DNA of 64,000 nt from contig CAYJOD010000004.1 of assembly GCA_964371655.1 (NCBI GenBank), positions 62,001 through 126,000 of the forward strand, read 5' to 3'. The DNA is from CAZGSN01 sp964371655. Its GTDB lineage: Bacteria > Desulfobacterota > Binatia > HRBIN30. Below the pieces are notes generated by a model. That model did not search any database and was not told where the DNA came from. It saw only the letters and a program-made list of their open reading frames with translations. The translations under genes were made by a program, and so were the position numbers. Below, piece by piece: positions 1 through 8,993 of the stretch; position 1 is the first letter of the stretch; each line of letters opens with the position of its first letter.

Positions 1-188
1 CGCTTCGACATCGGGCTAAGTCTTGTCTGTTTTCAAACGGCAATCAACACTGCCGGGGAAAGCATTCTCATTAAGCCCGCGAGCGTACCATCGGCAGAGG
101 CACGGCAGGCCGCGTTTCCGCCAGGCTTCTCTGCTCCGGTCGCTGTAACCTTTCCCCGTCCTCGATCGTGTAGCCAGCAGGAGGACAG

Positions 189-1502
189 ATGATGGCACAA
201 GCGCAACGAGCGAGCGACGTGGTGATTGTCGGCGGCGGCCTGGGAGGTTTGACCGCTGCGGCGTACCTGGCCCGGGCCGGGTTGACAGTCACATTGTACG
301 AGAAGGCAGCCGATGTCGGCGGTCGGGCGCGCACGCAGGCGAAGGGCGAGTTTCGCTTCAACATCGGACCGCACGCCGTTTACAAGGATGGCGCGGGCGT
401 GCCGATCTTGCGCGATCTCGGCGTGGCGTTTAGCGGCCGGTCGCCGAGCGCGTCCGGCGGCTGCGCGATCCGCGGCGGGCGTCGCCACGCCTTGCCAGGT
501 GGATTGGTGTCGCTGCTCAGCACCAGCCTGCTCCGGTTGCCGGGGAAATTGGAAATCGCGAAGCTGCTCGCCTCCTTTCAGCGCATCGATCCGCGGCCGC
601 TGCAGCGCACCAGCGTCCGCGACTGGCTCGACCACACGATCCGCAACTCGGATGTTCGCGCCCTGATCCAGGCCCTGTTCCGGGTCTCGACCTACACCAA
701 CGACCCCAAACGCCAGAGCGCCGGGCTCGCCGTCGAGCAGCTCCAGCTCGCGCTCAGCGGCAACGTGCTCTACCTGGATGGTGGTTGGCAGACTCTCGTC
801 GACGGCGTGCGCCGGGTCGCGGTCGAGGCGGGAGCCGAGATCGTTTGTGCTGCTCGCGTCAACGCTATCGACCACGACCGCGGCGTGCACGCCGTCGTCC
901 TCGCCGACGGCAGCGCACACGCGGCGGCGCACGTGGTTATCGCCGCGACGCCGCTCGACGCGGCTGCACTCGTTCCGCACAGCTCGGCCCTACGTGCCTG
1001 GGCCGATACGAACGTCCCCGTCGAAGCCGCCTGTCTCGACGTGGCGCTGGCGCGCCTGCCGCAGCCACGGTCAACGTTCGCTCTGGGTATCGACCGACCC
1101 TTGTACCTTTCGGTTCATTCCGCGTTCGCCAAGCTGGCACCGGCGGACGGTGCGACGATTCACGTTGCGATGTACTTGAACCCACACGACTCGGGCGAGG
1201 CAAAGGCAAACGAGCGCGAGCTGGAAGGACTGCTCGACCTGATGCAGCCCGGCTGGCGCGAGGTCGTGATCGAGCGGCGCTTTCTGCCGCGCCTAACCGT
1301 GTGCAACGGTCTCGTGAGCGCGGCGCTCGCCGGTTGCGCCGGTCGCCCGGGTCCTGCCGTGCCGAGGATCGATAACCTCTACGTCGCTGGCGACTGGGTC
1401 GGGAGCAGCGGACTCCTGGCCGACGCGAGTCTTGCCAGTGCAAAACGTGTGGCGGAGTTGATCGTTCGATCCCGCGTTCCGCTCGCCTCCGCCGCAGCAT
1501 AG
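189..1502 (+). CDS. FAD-dependent amine-oxidase/phytoene-desaturase-like oxidoreductase
   Basis: 437 residues. The N-terminus carries a Rossmann dinucleotide-binding motif (GGGLGG near residues 14-19) followed about 20 residues later by the acidic end of the second strand (LYEKA) and an RART segment, as in phytoene desaturase and amine-oxidase flavoproteins. The C-terminal NLYVAGDWVGSSG block is the second FAD-contact motif of that family. The start is well supported: AGGAGG lies a few bases upstream of tandem ATGs. No carotenoid or polyamine genes are adjacent, so the substrate cannot be named; a role in isoprenoid or lipid redox chemistry is inference. It appears monocistronic and is followed by a palindromic element. 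Confidence 0.85.
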   Translation: MMAQAQRASDVVIVGGGLGGLTAAAYLARAGLTVTLYEKAADVGGRARTQAKGEFRFNIGPHAVYKDGAGVPILRDLGVAFSGRSPSASGGCAIRGGRRHALPGGLVSLLSTSLLRLPGKLEIAKLLASFQRIDPRPLQRTSVRDWLDHTIRNSDVRALIQALFRVSTYTNDPKRQSAGLAVEQLQLALSGNVLYLDGGWQTLVDGVRRVAVEAGAEIVCAARVNAIDHDRGVHAVVLADGSAHAAAHVVIAATPLDAAALVPHSSALRAWADTNVPVEAACLDVALARLPQPRSTFALGIDRPLYLSVHSAFAKLAPADGATIHVAMYLNPHDSGEAKANERELEGLLDLMQPGWREVVIERRFLPRLTVCNGLVSAALAGCAGRPGPAVPRIDNLYVAGDWVGSSGLLADASLASAKRVAELIVRSRVPLASAAA

Positions 1503-1566
1503 GATTGGTGACGCAGGCATCGATGCTGGAGTCTGAGAGTCCATCGTACCGGTAGAAGACATGAAA

Positions 1567-1757
1567 CCCAAACACATCAATTGGAACCACGGATTCCACG
1601 GATGGGCACGGATATGAAGGGGAAAAACCTTCGTTCGGATCGGAAGAATTTGTCCGCAACGCTTCTGTGCCGCGGTCTCTCTTCAAGTTGGGATCGTTGT
1701 CCCTTCCTATCCGTGTTGATCCGTGGAATCCGTGGTCTCAACTGAGTGTTTCCGGAT
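1567..1757. repeat. Palindromic element, family A (CCACGGAT arms), copy 1
   Basis: Left arm contains GGAACCACGGATTCCACGGA and the right arm contains its inverted counterpart ATCCGTGTTGATCCGTGGAA, around a roughly 90-bp interior. The whole unit, including interior blocks such as CTTCGTTCGGATCGGAAG, recurs at 12068-12264. Ends are near CAATTGGAACC and GGTCTCAACTGAG. The right end runs into the start region of the following sigma-factor gene. Confidence 0.9.
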
Positions 1758-2724
1758 GATAGCAACGGCTAACGCATGCCCATCCTCGCCTGCCGACGCG
1801 GCGTTTCGCGCTCACGAACGATTCCTGTGGGGACTGTCGTATCGCATGACCGGCTGCGCCGCGGATGCGGATGACATTGTGCAAGAGACCTTCGTGCGTG
1901 CCCTGCAACGGCCGCCGCATGGCGGCGCGTCGACGTGGCGGCCGTGGTTGGTGCGGGTCGCCATGAATTTGGGCCGCGATGCGTTGCGGTGCCGCAAGCG
2001 CCAGAGCTACGTCGGACCGTGGCTGCCCTCGCCCATCGAGACCGGAGACGAGGAGTCGCTGCCGGCCTACGAGCCGAGCGCCGACGGAGGGATGACGACG
2101 GAAGGGCGCTACGACCTGCTGGAGAGTGTCTCGTTCGCCTTCCTGCTCGCGCTCGAGGCGCTCACGCCCAAGCAACGCGCGGTTCTGCTGTTGATGGATG
2201 TCTTCGACTACAGCGTGTCCGAGAGCGCGGCAGCGCTCGGTCTCAGCGAAGCCAACGTCAAGACCACACACCATCGCGCTCGGCGTGCGCTGGCCGACTA
2301 TGATCGGGATCGGCAGCCGCCGACGCGCCGGCTGCAGGAGAGGACCCGCGACGTCCTCGGGCAGTTCATGGCGGCACTCCTCGGTGATGACGTGCGCGCC
2401 GTCGAGAGATTGCTGGCGCAATCGGTGCACGCCCTCAACGACGGCGCCGGTGAGTACCATGCCGCGCGCGTTCCGATAATCGGCCCGCCACGTGTGGCCC
2501 GATTCCACTACAAGATCACCCAACGCCGACTGCTCGGTGCCTTCTTCGAAGTGCGCATGATCAACGGATTGCCGGCGCTGGTCGGAGAGTTTCACGACGA
2601 CAAGCCGGCCGAGCCGCCGCGCGTGGTCTTGCGCTGCGAACTGACTGCCGACGGACACATCCAAGCGCTCTACTCGGTGTTGGCGACACGCAAGCTCACG
2701 GCGATTCGATTCGGTGCTGCGTAG
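1756..2724 (+). CDS. ECF-type RNA polymerase sigma factor with SnoaL-like C-terminal domain (ECF41/SigJ-like)
   Basis: About 322 residues from ATG 1756. Region 2 is visible as AFRAHERFLWGLSYRMTG followed by ADADDIVQETFVRAL, the DxxQExF-type core-binding helix; region 4 is ALTPKQRAVLLLMDVFDYSVSE plus the LGLSEANVKTTHHRARRAL helix-turn-helix. The remaining 130 residues resemble the SnoaL/NTF2-like tail of ECF41 and SigJ sigma factors, which modulates activity in that family. ECF41 genes usually sit next to a carboxymuconolactone-decarboxylase or oxidoreductase gene; here the only oxidoreductase neighbour is upstream. The frame is open to ATG 1723, but that stretch lies in a repeat arm, so the later start is preferred although no clear ribosome-binding site is seen. 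Confidence 0.85.
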   Translation: MIATANACPSSPADAAFRAHERFLWGLSYRMTGCAADADDIVQETFVRALQRPPHGGASTWRPWLVRVAMNLGRDALRCRKRQSYVGPWLPSPIETGDEESLPAYEPSADGGMTTEGRYDLLESVSFAFLLALEALTPKQRAVLLLMDVFDYSVSESAAALGLSEANVKTTHHRARRALADYDRDRQPPTRRLQERTRDVLGQFMAALLGDDVRAVERLLAQSVHALNDGAGEYHAARVPIIGPPRVARFHYKITQRRLLGAFFEVRMINGLPALVGEFHDDKPAEPPRVVLRCELTADGHIQALYSVLATRKLTAIRFGAA

Positions 2725-2785
2725 GCGAGACGACCTCGGGCTTGCGGAAAATCTGCCGGTTCCGCGTTCCGTCGTTCTCAGCACC

Positions 2786-2863
2786 GGTCGAAGAGTCGAA
2801 GGTCGAGGAGTCGAAAAGGTGCCGCGGGGCTTTCGACCTCTTGGACCTTCAACCTTCGACTGT
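2786..2863. repeat. Palindrome of repeated GTCGAAG words
   Basis: The left half repeats GTCGAAGAGTCGAAGGTCGA and the right half carries the inverse words (TTTCGACC, ACCTTCAACCTTCGAC) around a short centre. It lies in the 379-bp gap between the sigma factor and the ankyrin remnant; I see no gene in the rest of that gap. Confidence 0.6.
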
Positions 2864-3103
2864 CCTGGGCTCTCTGTGGCGTTGCCGCGCGTGCGTTGGC
2901 GAGCTGTGCGTGCACGCGGCCGCTGGCGCGCCGGCGAACGGACCAGATCGTTGCCGTCGTTCAGCCATCGTGCGATGACTGTGTAGGGTCGGCGGGAACG
3001 TTCTGAGGCTGTCAGCTAGGGAGCGGTTAGCGACGCCTTGGGGGACGATCGTTGCCACCGTGGTTCATAGTAATGCTGCGCGCCTGAAGGGAGGGGCCGG
3101 TAA

Positions 3104-3366
3104 ATGAGGCGCAATCTCTGGACGATCATTCTATGTGTGGTGCTTCTCGCGTCGCCTGTTCTGGACGCTCAAAGTCAAGCTGAGGGAGGGAACGATCTCA
3201 TCCTCGCCGCCGGGGCAGTGATCTCTCCCGTGTCAAGACACTGCTCGCCAACAAGGCTGACGTGAACGCCAAGAATAGCAACGGTGTTGTACGGGGCGGC
3301 ACAAAAGGGCCACCTGGAGGTCGTCCGAGCCTTGCTCGACGCCAAAGCATCACCGCAGAACCCGCT
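3104..3366 (+). pseudogene. Ankyrin-repeat secreted protein, frameshifted and truncated
   Basis: ATG 3104, preceded by GGGAGGGGCC, opens a signal-peptide-like stretch (LWTIILCVVLLASPVLDAQS). After the NDLILAA segment the frame breaks. The ankyrin sequence continues in the next frame as DLSRVKTLLANKADVNAKNS and then shifts again to LYGAAQKGHLEVVRALLDAK. The repeat fold stops near 3360 and the remaining open frame is unrelated to it. This is most simply a degraded gene with at least two indels and a lost 3' end. Assembly or sequencing errors could explain the indels but not the missing tail. Confidence 0.75.
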
Positions 3367-3393
3367 GCCGCGGCTCAGCCGCCGCGCGTTGGT

Positions 3394-4608
3394 TCATGAA
3401 TCACTCTTGTCCGCCGGTCTCCATTCTTCCCGGTCGGATTCCTTCATCAACATCGCCAGGGAGCGAAACTCAGGTTGCCCGTGGCGTTCGAGATCATAAT
3501 GCGCCGGGAAGCTTCCGATTCGCTTCAATTCCAGCTGCCTCACGGGGGCATCGTCGCCGTGCACGAGCACGCAGACGCACCACATCATGGGCAGTAGCGA
3601 ATTACAGAGCGGGGCTAGTTCTCCCGATGCAATGTCGTTCGCGCTCGGCAAACGAGGAGCTTCCCAAGCAAGAGCTGCGACGATCGGTGCTCCATCGAAC
3701 CCATAGAGGTGAAGCCGATCGATCAATTGAAAGAGAAAATACTGGCCTGACGGTCGCTGGTAGGCCACCACATCTCCGATGGCCCAGTGCTGATGATCAT
3801 CTCCCCCTGGGCCGGGTCGACAGGAGAAGGGCAATAATCCTTGGAGGTTCGCATTCATTTGATTCCATTCAACAAGCATGGGCAAGCCGGTAGGCGCGTG
3901 ATCCCACCGGCGGTTCGCTGACTCTCGCGTTGGGCCAGGCAGTGTATCAGAGAGACCGAGCCGCCCCCATCGGGTTTTGTCTGGAAGCTCTTGTCTTGAG
4001 TTTGCGCACATCATCAGTTGCCAAATTGGATAGTACTTGGTCGGGTACTTCTGAATCAGAAGCCGGACAGGAAGCTTCTGCGCAGCTTCGAGAGTCGGCG
4101 CGGCGTCATCGCAATAGTCCAACAACTCCAGAATCGCTCGCTTGCCGTTGTACTTGTCGTAATGGCCACATACCCGAAACACCACGTACTTCCCGGACGA
4201 CATCTGGAACGAGATCAGCTCCCCCACTGCCCAACCATTGGTCTCTTTGAACCGTTTGCGTTTAGGAAGGGGCTTGGCGGCGGGCTGAGGCGATTCAAGC
4301 AGCGCACGTGTCTTTGCGAGCACGTTGGTCCGGTTTTTCGTGAGCTTTGCATTCTCGGAGTAACGCTGAACATCTTCGCCGGAGTCGATGACCTGCAATG
4401 CCTTGGCCTTCACGGATTCTTGAAGCCATCCGCGCTTCCATTGAGTCACAGCCAGAGCAAGCCAAACATCTGGATCGTCCCCAAACTCGTTCAATAGATG
4501 GGCAGTTGCTTCCGCTGGTGAATACCCCCAACCAACCAGATCGCGAAACGTGTCACGAACGTCGCTAGAGGTGTCATTCTGGAAGATCTCCGGTCCCCAC
4601 GCTCCCAT
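3394..4608 (-). CDS. Uncharacterised protein with DUF4259-like N-terminus
   Basis: 404 residues beginning MGAWGPEIFQND, the signature start of DUF4259-type proteins, followed by a helical region with DDPDVWLALAVTQWKRG. The rest contains two stretches with similar spacing: WAVGELISFQMSSGKYVVFRV near residue 125 and WAIGDVVAYQRPSGQYFLFQL near residue 272. These look like duplicated beta-rich domains. There is no signal peptide, membrane segment or catalytic motif. The neighbours, an ankyrin remnant and a nuclease gene, give no functional hint. Function unknown. Confidence 0.7.
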   Translation of the reverse strand: MGAWGPEIFQNDTSSDVRDTFRDLVGWGYSPAEATAHLLNEFGDDPDVWLALAVTQWKRGWLQESVKAKALQVIDSGEDVQRYSENAKLTKNRTNVLAKTRALLESPQPAAKPLPKRKRFKETNGWAVGELISFQMSSGKYVVFRVCGHYDKYNGKRAILELLDYCDDAAPTLEAAQKLPVRLLIQKYPTKYYPIWQLMMCANSRQELPDKTRWGRLGLSDTLPGPTRESANRRWDHAPTGLPMLVEWNQMNANLQGLLPFSCRPGPGGDDHQHWAIGDVVAYQRPSGQYFLFQLIDRLHLYGFDGAPIVAALAWEAPRLPSANDIASGELAPLCNSLLPMMWCVCVLVHGDDAPVRQLELKRIGSFPAHYDLERHGQPEFRSLAMLMKESDREEWRPADKSDS

Positions 4609-4957
4609 GGCTTAGCTTTCTAAGTAGCGCGTGGCTTCATTGGTGAGGTAGCCGAACGCTGTTGCTCAGGCGCCGGCGCGCCAGTGGAACGGCCGACTCG
4701 CGCCCGTCGCCTGCAGCCACTTCGGCACGGCGAGGGCGGCCCATCGTTTCGTGCTTCTCATTCACGAACACGTTCTACTCTTTGCTTCATCGCCGCTGCA
4801 ACCCGCCGGTCGCGGTGCCGGCGACTCATTTCGTCGCGGTCCGTCCGGCGCTTGACCACGCATGATAGGTCCTGTGCCATACGTGGCCTCTGTCAGAATC
4901 CCCCGCTGCCACATTGCCAGGAGCGTCTAACACGAGGCGCCGCGCGCGTTCGATGTG
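4609..4957. other. Gap without recognisable gene
   Basis: 349 bases upstream of the DUF4259-like gene (- strand) and downstream of the Uma2 gene (- strand). I see no coding signature, RNA gene or convincing hairpin; open frames here lack recognisable protein character. Confidence 0.5.
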
Positions 4958-5731
4958 TCAGCGTCGGGAGCGTGGGTGAAGGCGGCTCAACTTGGCCTCG
5001 AGCTCGGCGACACGACGAAGCGCCGCCTCCTTGGCCGCACGTTCGACGTCCTTGGCTGCACGCTCGACCTCTTTGGCCGCACACTCGACTTCCTTGGCCG
5101 CACGCTGATCGGCTTCGCGTTCCTCTGCGGTGGGTACCAGTGCCTCGCCCTTCGCACCTTCGGCGATTCTTATGCGGCCTTCGCACCCGTCTCCAACCTC
5201 GACGTCGCGAAACCAGCAACCCAAGACCTTCGACCGCACCCGGTCCGCGCGTGTTGCTTCGACACGAATTAGACCACGGCGGCCGATTCGTCGAAACACC
5301 TGCCAGCGCAGACCCTCGGCACGCTCTGTGAATCCCGGGTCGAAAATCAACAACTCCTTCACGCCGAGCTCCGCGTAGCGCGCCGGCGCATCGTGGTAGT
5401 CCTTCTCCCAATCCTGCGAGACGATCTCGATGGCGAAGCTCGGAACGACTCGGTCTTGCCAGAGCTTCCAGGTTCGCACCCGAGTGCGTGGATCGACGCC
5501 AGGGAGCACGTAAATGTCAGGGGCCAGACGGGCGTGCGGATCGTGCTGGCGCCAATAGATAAACTGATCAGCGCCAACGAACGCCTTGACGCCGCGCCGC
5601 GTCAGCCACCATTGCAGTAACGGTCGCAACAACTCGACGATCCAGCGCTGGATGATGTCCTCGCCCACGCGCTCCTCCTCGGGATAGATGGTTGGATCGA
5701 AACGGCGCTTGTGCGCCACGGAGACGGACAT
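4958..5731 (-). CDS. Uma2-family putative restriction endonuclease-like protein (PD-(D/E)XK fold)
   Basis: 257 residues. LAPDIYVLPG gives the PD motif and FAIEIVSQD the following acidic strand of the Uma2/DUF820 family, whose members keep the nuclease fold but have largely unknown roles. The C-terminal 50 residues are a charged coiled coil made of near-identical seven-residue units (AAKEVER, AAKDVER). At DNA level these are 21-bp tandem repeats near 5020-5105, which could change copy number. Cyanobacteria and Planctomycetes carry many copies of this family; only one is seen here. Confidence 0.8.
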   Translation of the reverse strand: MSVSVAHKRRFDPTIYPEEERVGEDIIQRWIVELLRPLLQWWLTRRGVKAFVGADQFIYWRQHDPHARLAPDIYVLPGVDPRTRVRTWKLWQDRVVPSFAIEIVSQDWEKDYHDAPARYAELGVKELLIFDPGFTERAEGLRWQVFRRIGRRGLIRVEATRADRVRSKVLGCWFRDVEVGDGCEGRIRIAEGAKGEALVPTAEEREADQRAAKEVECAAKEVERAAKDVERAAKEAALRRVAELEAKLSRLHPRSRR

Positions 5732-5917
5732 GGGCGCGAACGTAATCCAAGGTAGCCGGACTTACAAGAAGGAGGGCGAAAGCTAGGAGTAGGTTTGAGG
5801 CCTTGTTCGTTGCCGCGTTTGAGGGCTCAAGCGTACTTGGAGTGCCACGTCACAGGGCCGACGGTTGACTTCTCTGCCGGCGACGGAGAGAAATGTTGCA
5901 TCGATCAAGGAGCGCGC

Positions 5918-6385
5918 ATGCATCGAATCGCATCTGTCGTAATCGCACTGGTTGCCCTGAGCCTCTCCACGGCGGCGAGCGCCGCGACCCTGTCGGCCGA
6001 CCTTCAGAAGGGACTGCAAGAGAGTAAATTCGTATACATACAATCGACCCGTAAAGGCGGCGCGCTCAGCAAGGCGGCGGAGATCTGGTTTCTCTATGCC
6101 AACGACGCGGTGTACGTCGGCACCAGACCGGATAGTTGGCGTGCCAAGCGCATCAAGTGGGGACGCCCGCAGGCGAAGATCGCCGTTGGCAAGCAGGACG
6201 GCCCGTCGTTCAAAGCCAGTGGTGCCATCGTCAAGGAGCCCGAGACCGAGAAGCTGATGCTCGAAACCTACGCCAAGAAGTATCCCGACGCTTGGTCGAA
6301 GTACGACAAGAGCTTCCGCGACGGCTTCAAGGACGGCAGCCGGGTGCTGATCAAGTACACGCCCGAGTGGGACCGGAACCGGTAG
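5918..6385 (+). CDS. Secreted hypothetical protein
   Basis: 155 residues from ATG 5918, which has AAGGAG about 7 bases upstream; the longer open frame from 5795 lacks such a site. Residues 1-22 (MHRIASVVIALVALSLSTAASA) form a clear Sec signal peptide with an ASA cleavage site. The mature domain is basic, with paired GRPQAKIAVGKQDGPSFKAS and YAKKYPDAWSKYDKSF segments resembling the split-barrel/PNPOx-like small proteins that begin with a general FVYIQSTRK-type strand. That resemblance is weak. Function unknown. Confidence 0.75.
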   Translation: MHRIASVVIALVALSLSTAASAATLSADLQKGLQESKFVYIQSTRKGGALSKAAEIWFLYANDAVYVGTRPDSWRAKRIKWGRPQAKIAVGKQDGPSFKASGAIVKEPETEKLMLETYAKKYPDAWSKYDKSFRDGFKDGSRVLIKYTPEWDRNR

Positions 6386-6422
6386 CAGGCCATTGCCCCC
6401 GACTCCCTCCACCCACAGAAGA

Positions 6423-6442
6423 GGGCGCGCGGCGGCGCGCCC
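6423..6442. terminator. GC hairpin between convergent genes
   Basis: An 8-bp stem GGGCGCGC/GCGCGCCC closes on a 4-base loop between two convergent genes ending at 6385 and 6471. There is no T tract, so it may instead be one of the GC-rich palindromes found elsewhere in the window. Confidence 0.45.
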
Positions 6443-6470
6443 GGGTGGTTGTCCACCTCTGACGTCGAGC

Positions 6471-7019
6471 TTACAACGCTCCCACCTGACGCAGCCACTC
6501 GAGCGCGAACGGCCAGGGGCCGTAGCCGCTGGCGCTGTTGATGTGTCCGGCGTCTGGGATCATCTGATATTGCACATTTAGATCGGTGGCGATTGCCTCG
6601 ATCTCGGCGGCGGTGGCGAATTCATCGTTGTCGCTGCTGACGATCAAGCTGTGCGCCGCGATCGTAGCCCAGGCCTCACGGCGCCGCGGCGGCGGGAGGA
6701 AGCTGTCGACCGCTTCGAAAATGAGATGCGGCGACGGCGGTGCCACCAGCAACGCCGCGTGCAGGCGCTCGCCACCACGCTCGTTGATGAAGTGGTCGAC
6801 GAGCCAGCAGCCGAGCGAGTGTGCAACCAACGTCACCGGCTCCGCCGCCGCTTCGACGACCTGCGCCAGCTCCGCGAGCCAACGATCCTTGTCGGGGGCG
6901 AGCGGTTCCGACAGCTCCGGAAAGGCGAACGCCGCGTCGCGACGCTGCAACTCCCCCTGCAGCCAACGCTGCCAATGGCCAGGGCCGGAGCCCTCGTAGC
7001 CGTAGACGAGAACGATCAT
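6471..7019 (-). CDS. RBBP9/YdeN-type serine alpha/beta hydrolase
   Basis: 182 residues. The catalytic triad of the RBBP9/YdeN family is visible: nucleophile Ser in AHSLGCW (about residue 68), Asp in SSDNDEF and His in DAGHINSASGYG. The family's N-terminal hallmark GSGPGHWQRWLQ is also present. Members are small cytosolic serine hydrolases with poorly defined substrates. It is transcribed divergently from the ABC-F gene across a 110-bp gap that must hold both promoters. Confidence 0.9.
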   Translation of the reverse strand: MIVLVYGYEGSGPGHWQRWLQGELQRRDAAFAFPELSEPLAPDKDRWLAELAQVVEAAAEPVTLVAHSLGCWLVDHFINERGGERLHAALLVAPPSPHLIFEAVDSFLPPPRRREAWATIAAHSLIVSSDNDEFATAAEIEAIATDLNVQYQMIPDAGHINSASGYGPWPFALEWLRQVGAL

Positions 7020-7129
7020 GCCGACGTGCCTTCGCAGGTGATGGTGCGCATCTCAAGATGCGTACGCGGCACACAGGGTGTGGCACACAGGGCTCGCACG
7101 ATCTGCTCAGATTGGTTACCCAAGCCGCG

Positions 7130-8962
7130 ATGTCTCTGCTCCTCAGCTGCCAGTCGATTGCCAAGACGTACGGATCGAAGCCCTTGTTCGAAGACTTATC
7201 GTTCGGGATCTTCACGGGCGATCGGATCGGATTGGTCGGGCCGAATGGGAGCGGCAAGTCGACGCTGCTGAAGATTTTGGCGGGTATCGAAACGCCCGAT
7301 CGCGGCACCCGTTCGGTGCGCAAGCTGCTGCGTCTCGGATACGTGCCACAGGACAGCAGCTTCCCGCCCGAGCAAAGCATCGACGAGATTCTGACCCACG
7401 CTTTGGATGATCAGGTCATCGACGTGGACGACAAGCACGCACGCGTCGGTGTCGTCCTCGCCAAGGTCGGCTTCCCGGATCCGCAGCAACGCGCCGGCGG
7501 CCTGTCGGGAGGATGGATCAAGCGGCTGGCCATCGCCGGCGCGCTGCTGCGCGAGCCCGATCTGTTGCTGATGGACGAGCCGACAAACCATCTCGATGTC
7601 GAAGGCATCCTATGGCTGGAGCGGCTGCTGCGCGCCGAAGCCTTGGCGTACCTCGTCGTCAGCCACGATCGCTATTTTCTCGAGAACGTCACCAATCGGG
7701 TCATCGAGCTGAACAGCATGTACGCCAGCGGCGTCTTGGATACGCGCGGCAACTACAGTGACTTCCTGGAGAAGAAGGACGCCGCTCTGCACGAGCAGGC
7801 GCGCTACCGCGAGACCCTGGAAAACCGCGTGCGCAACGAGGTCGAGTGGCTCAAACGCGGACCGAAGGCACGCACGCGCAAGTCCGGTGCCCGCATCGAC
7901 GAGGCGGCGCGCCTACAGGACGAATTGGTGCGCGTCAGCGGCCGCCTCGCGAGCCGCGCCGTACGCATCGATTTCAGCGCCAGCGGGCGCCAGTCGAAGC
8001 GCCTTCTCGTCGCCGAACAGATCAGCAAACGCTTCGCGGACCGGCCGCTCATCGACTCGCTCAGTCTGACCCTGTCGCCCGGCATGCGCCTCGGAATTCT
8101 CGGCCCCAACGGCAGCGGCAAGACGACGCTGCTGCGCATCCTCACCGGAGACATCGCCGCCGAAAGCGGCAGCGTCGAGCGCGCCGACGGTCTGCGCATC
8201 GTCTACCTCGATCAGCATCGCGAGCAGATTGATCCGTCGACGACTCTGCGTCGCGCCATGGCGCCGCATGGCGACCAGGTCGTATACGGCGATCGTCCAA
8301 TCCACGTGGCCGGTTGGGCGAAACGCTTCCTGTTCCAGGGCGAGCAGCTCGACCAGCCGGTGGCGCAGCTCTCCGGCGGCGAGCGCGCTCGCCTGGCGAT
8401 CGCGCAGCTGCTGCTGAAGCCCGCGGACGTGCTCATTCTCGACGAACCGACCAACGACCTCGACATTCCGACACTCGAGGTGCTCGAAGAAAGCTTGCTC
8501 GAGTTTCCCGGCGCGCTGGTCCTGGTGACCCACGACCGCTTCCTCTTCGATCGCGTCTCGACCGTCGTCCTCGCGCTCGATAGCCGCGGCGGCGCCCAGG
8601 TCTTCGCCGACTACACGCAGTGGGAGGAAGCACAGCGCGAGCTGCGTGCGCCGTCGAAGGCGGGCGCCGGACGCGCCGAGCCGGGAGAGAAGCGAGCCGC
8701 CACCGGACTGAAGCGTCTCACCTACAACGAGCGTCGCGAGTGGGAGCAAATGGAAGCCAGCATCCTCGCCGCCGAGCACGCCGTCGAGACGTGCCGCGCG
8801 GCGACCGACGATCCGGCGATCGCCGCCGACGCCGGCGTCTTGCAGGAGCGTTTCGCGGCCTTGCACGCCGCGCAAGAGCAGGTGGAGCGGCTCTATGCGC
8901 GCTGGGCGGAGCTGGAGGCGAAACAGGTCGCCGACCCGGCAACCATGCAGAGTGTTAATTGA
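7130..8962 (+). CDS. uup: ABC-F family ATPase, Uup-like
   Basis: 610 residues from ATG 7130; the longer open frame back to 6821 has no protein character. There are two ABC cassettes: Walker A GPNGSGKST near residue 36 and GPNGSGKTT near residue 325, signature motifs LSGGW and LSGGE, and Walker B LLLMDEPTNHLD and VLILDEPTNDLD. The linker between them is helical. A C-terminal helical region (YNERREWEQMEA onward) matches the Uup coiled-coil DNA-binding tail. There are no membrane segments. ABC-F proteins act on the ribosome, and Uup also affects replication-fork stability and transposon excision. Confidence 0.9.
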   Translation: MSLLLSCQSIAKTYGSKPLFEDLSFGIFTGDRIGLVGPNGSGKSTLLKILAGIETPDRGTRSVRKLLRLGYVPQDSSFPPEQSIDEILTHALDDQVIDVDDKHARVGVVLAKVGFPDPQQRAGGLSGGWIKRLAIAGALLREPDLLLMDEPTNHLDVEGILWLERLLRAEALAYLVVSHDRYFLENVTNRVIELNSMYASGVLDTRGNYSDFLEKKDAALHEQARYRETLENRVRNEVEWLKRGPKARTRKSGARIDEAARLQDELVRVSGRLASRAVRIDFSASGRQSKRLLVAEQISKRFADRPLIDSLSLTLSPGMRLGILGPNGSGKTTLLRILTGDIAAESGSVERADGLRIVYLDQHREQIDPSTTLRRAMAPHGDQVVYGDRPIHVAGWAKRFLFQGEQLDQPVAQLSGGERARLAIAQLLLKPADVLILDEPTNDLDIPTLEVLEESLLEFPGALVLVTHDRFLFDRVSTVVLALDSRGGAQVFADYTQWEEAQRELRAPSKAGAGRAEPGEKRAATGLKRLTYNERREWEQMEASILAAEHAVETCRAATDDPAIAADAGVLQERFAALHAAQEQVERLYARWAELEAKQVADPATMQSVN

Positions 8963-8993
8963 CCATGGAAAGAGTCCTGTATATGGTGATGAT

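Noticed and set aside
33..980. Open frames on the - strand opposite the FAD oxidoreductase
   Set aside because: Arg/Ala-rich shadow frames without start signals or domains.
6466..6476. GTCGAGCTTAC, resembling the -35 part of the shared promoter
   Set aside because: No dyad and no matching -10 at the right distance; it coincides with the stop codon region of the - strand hydrolase gene.
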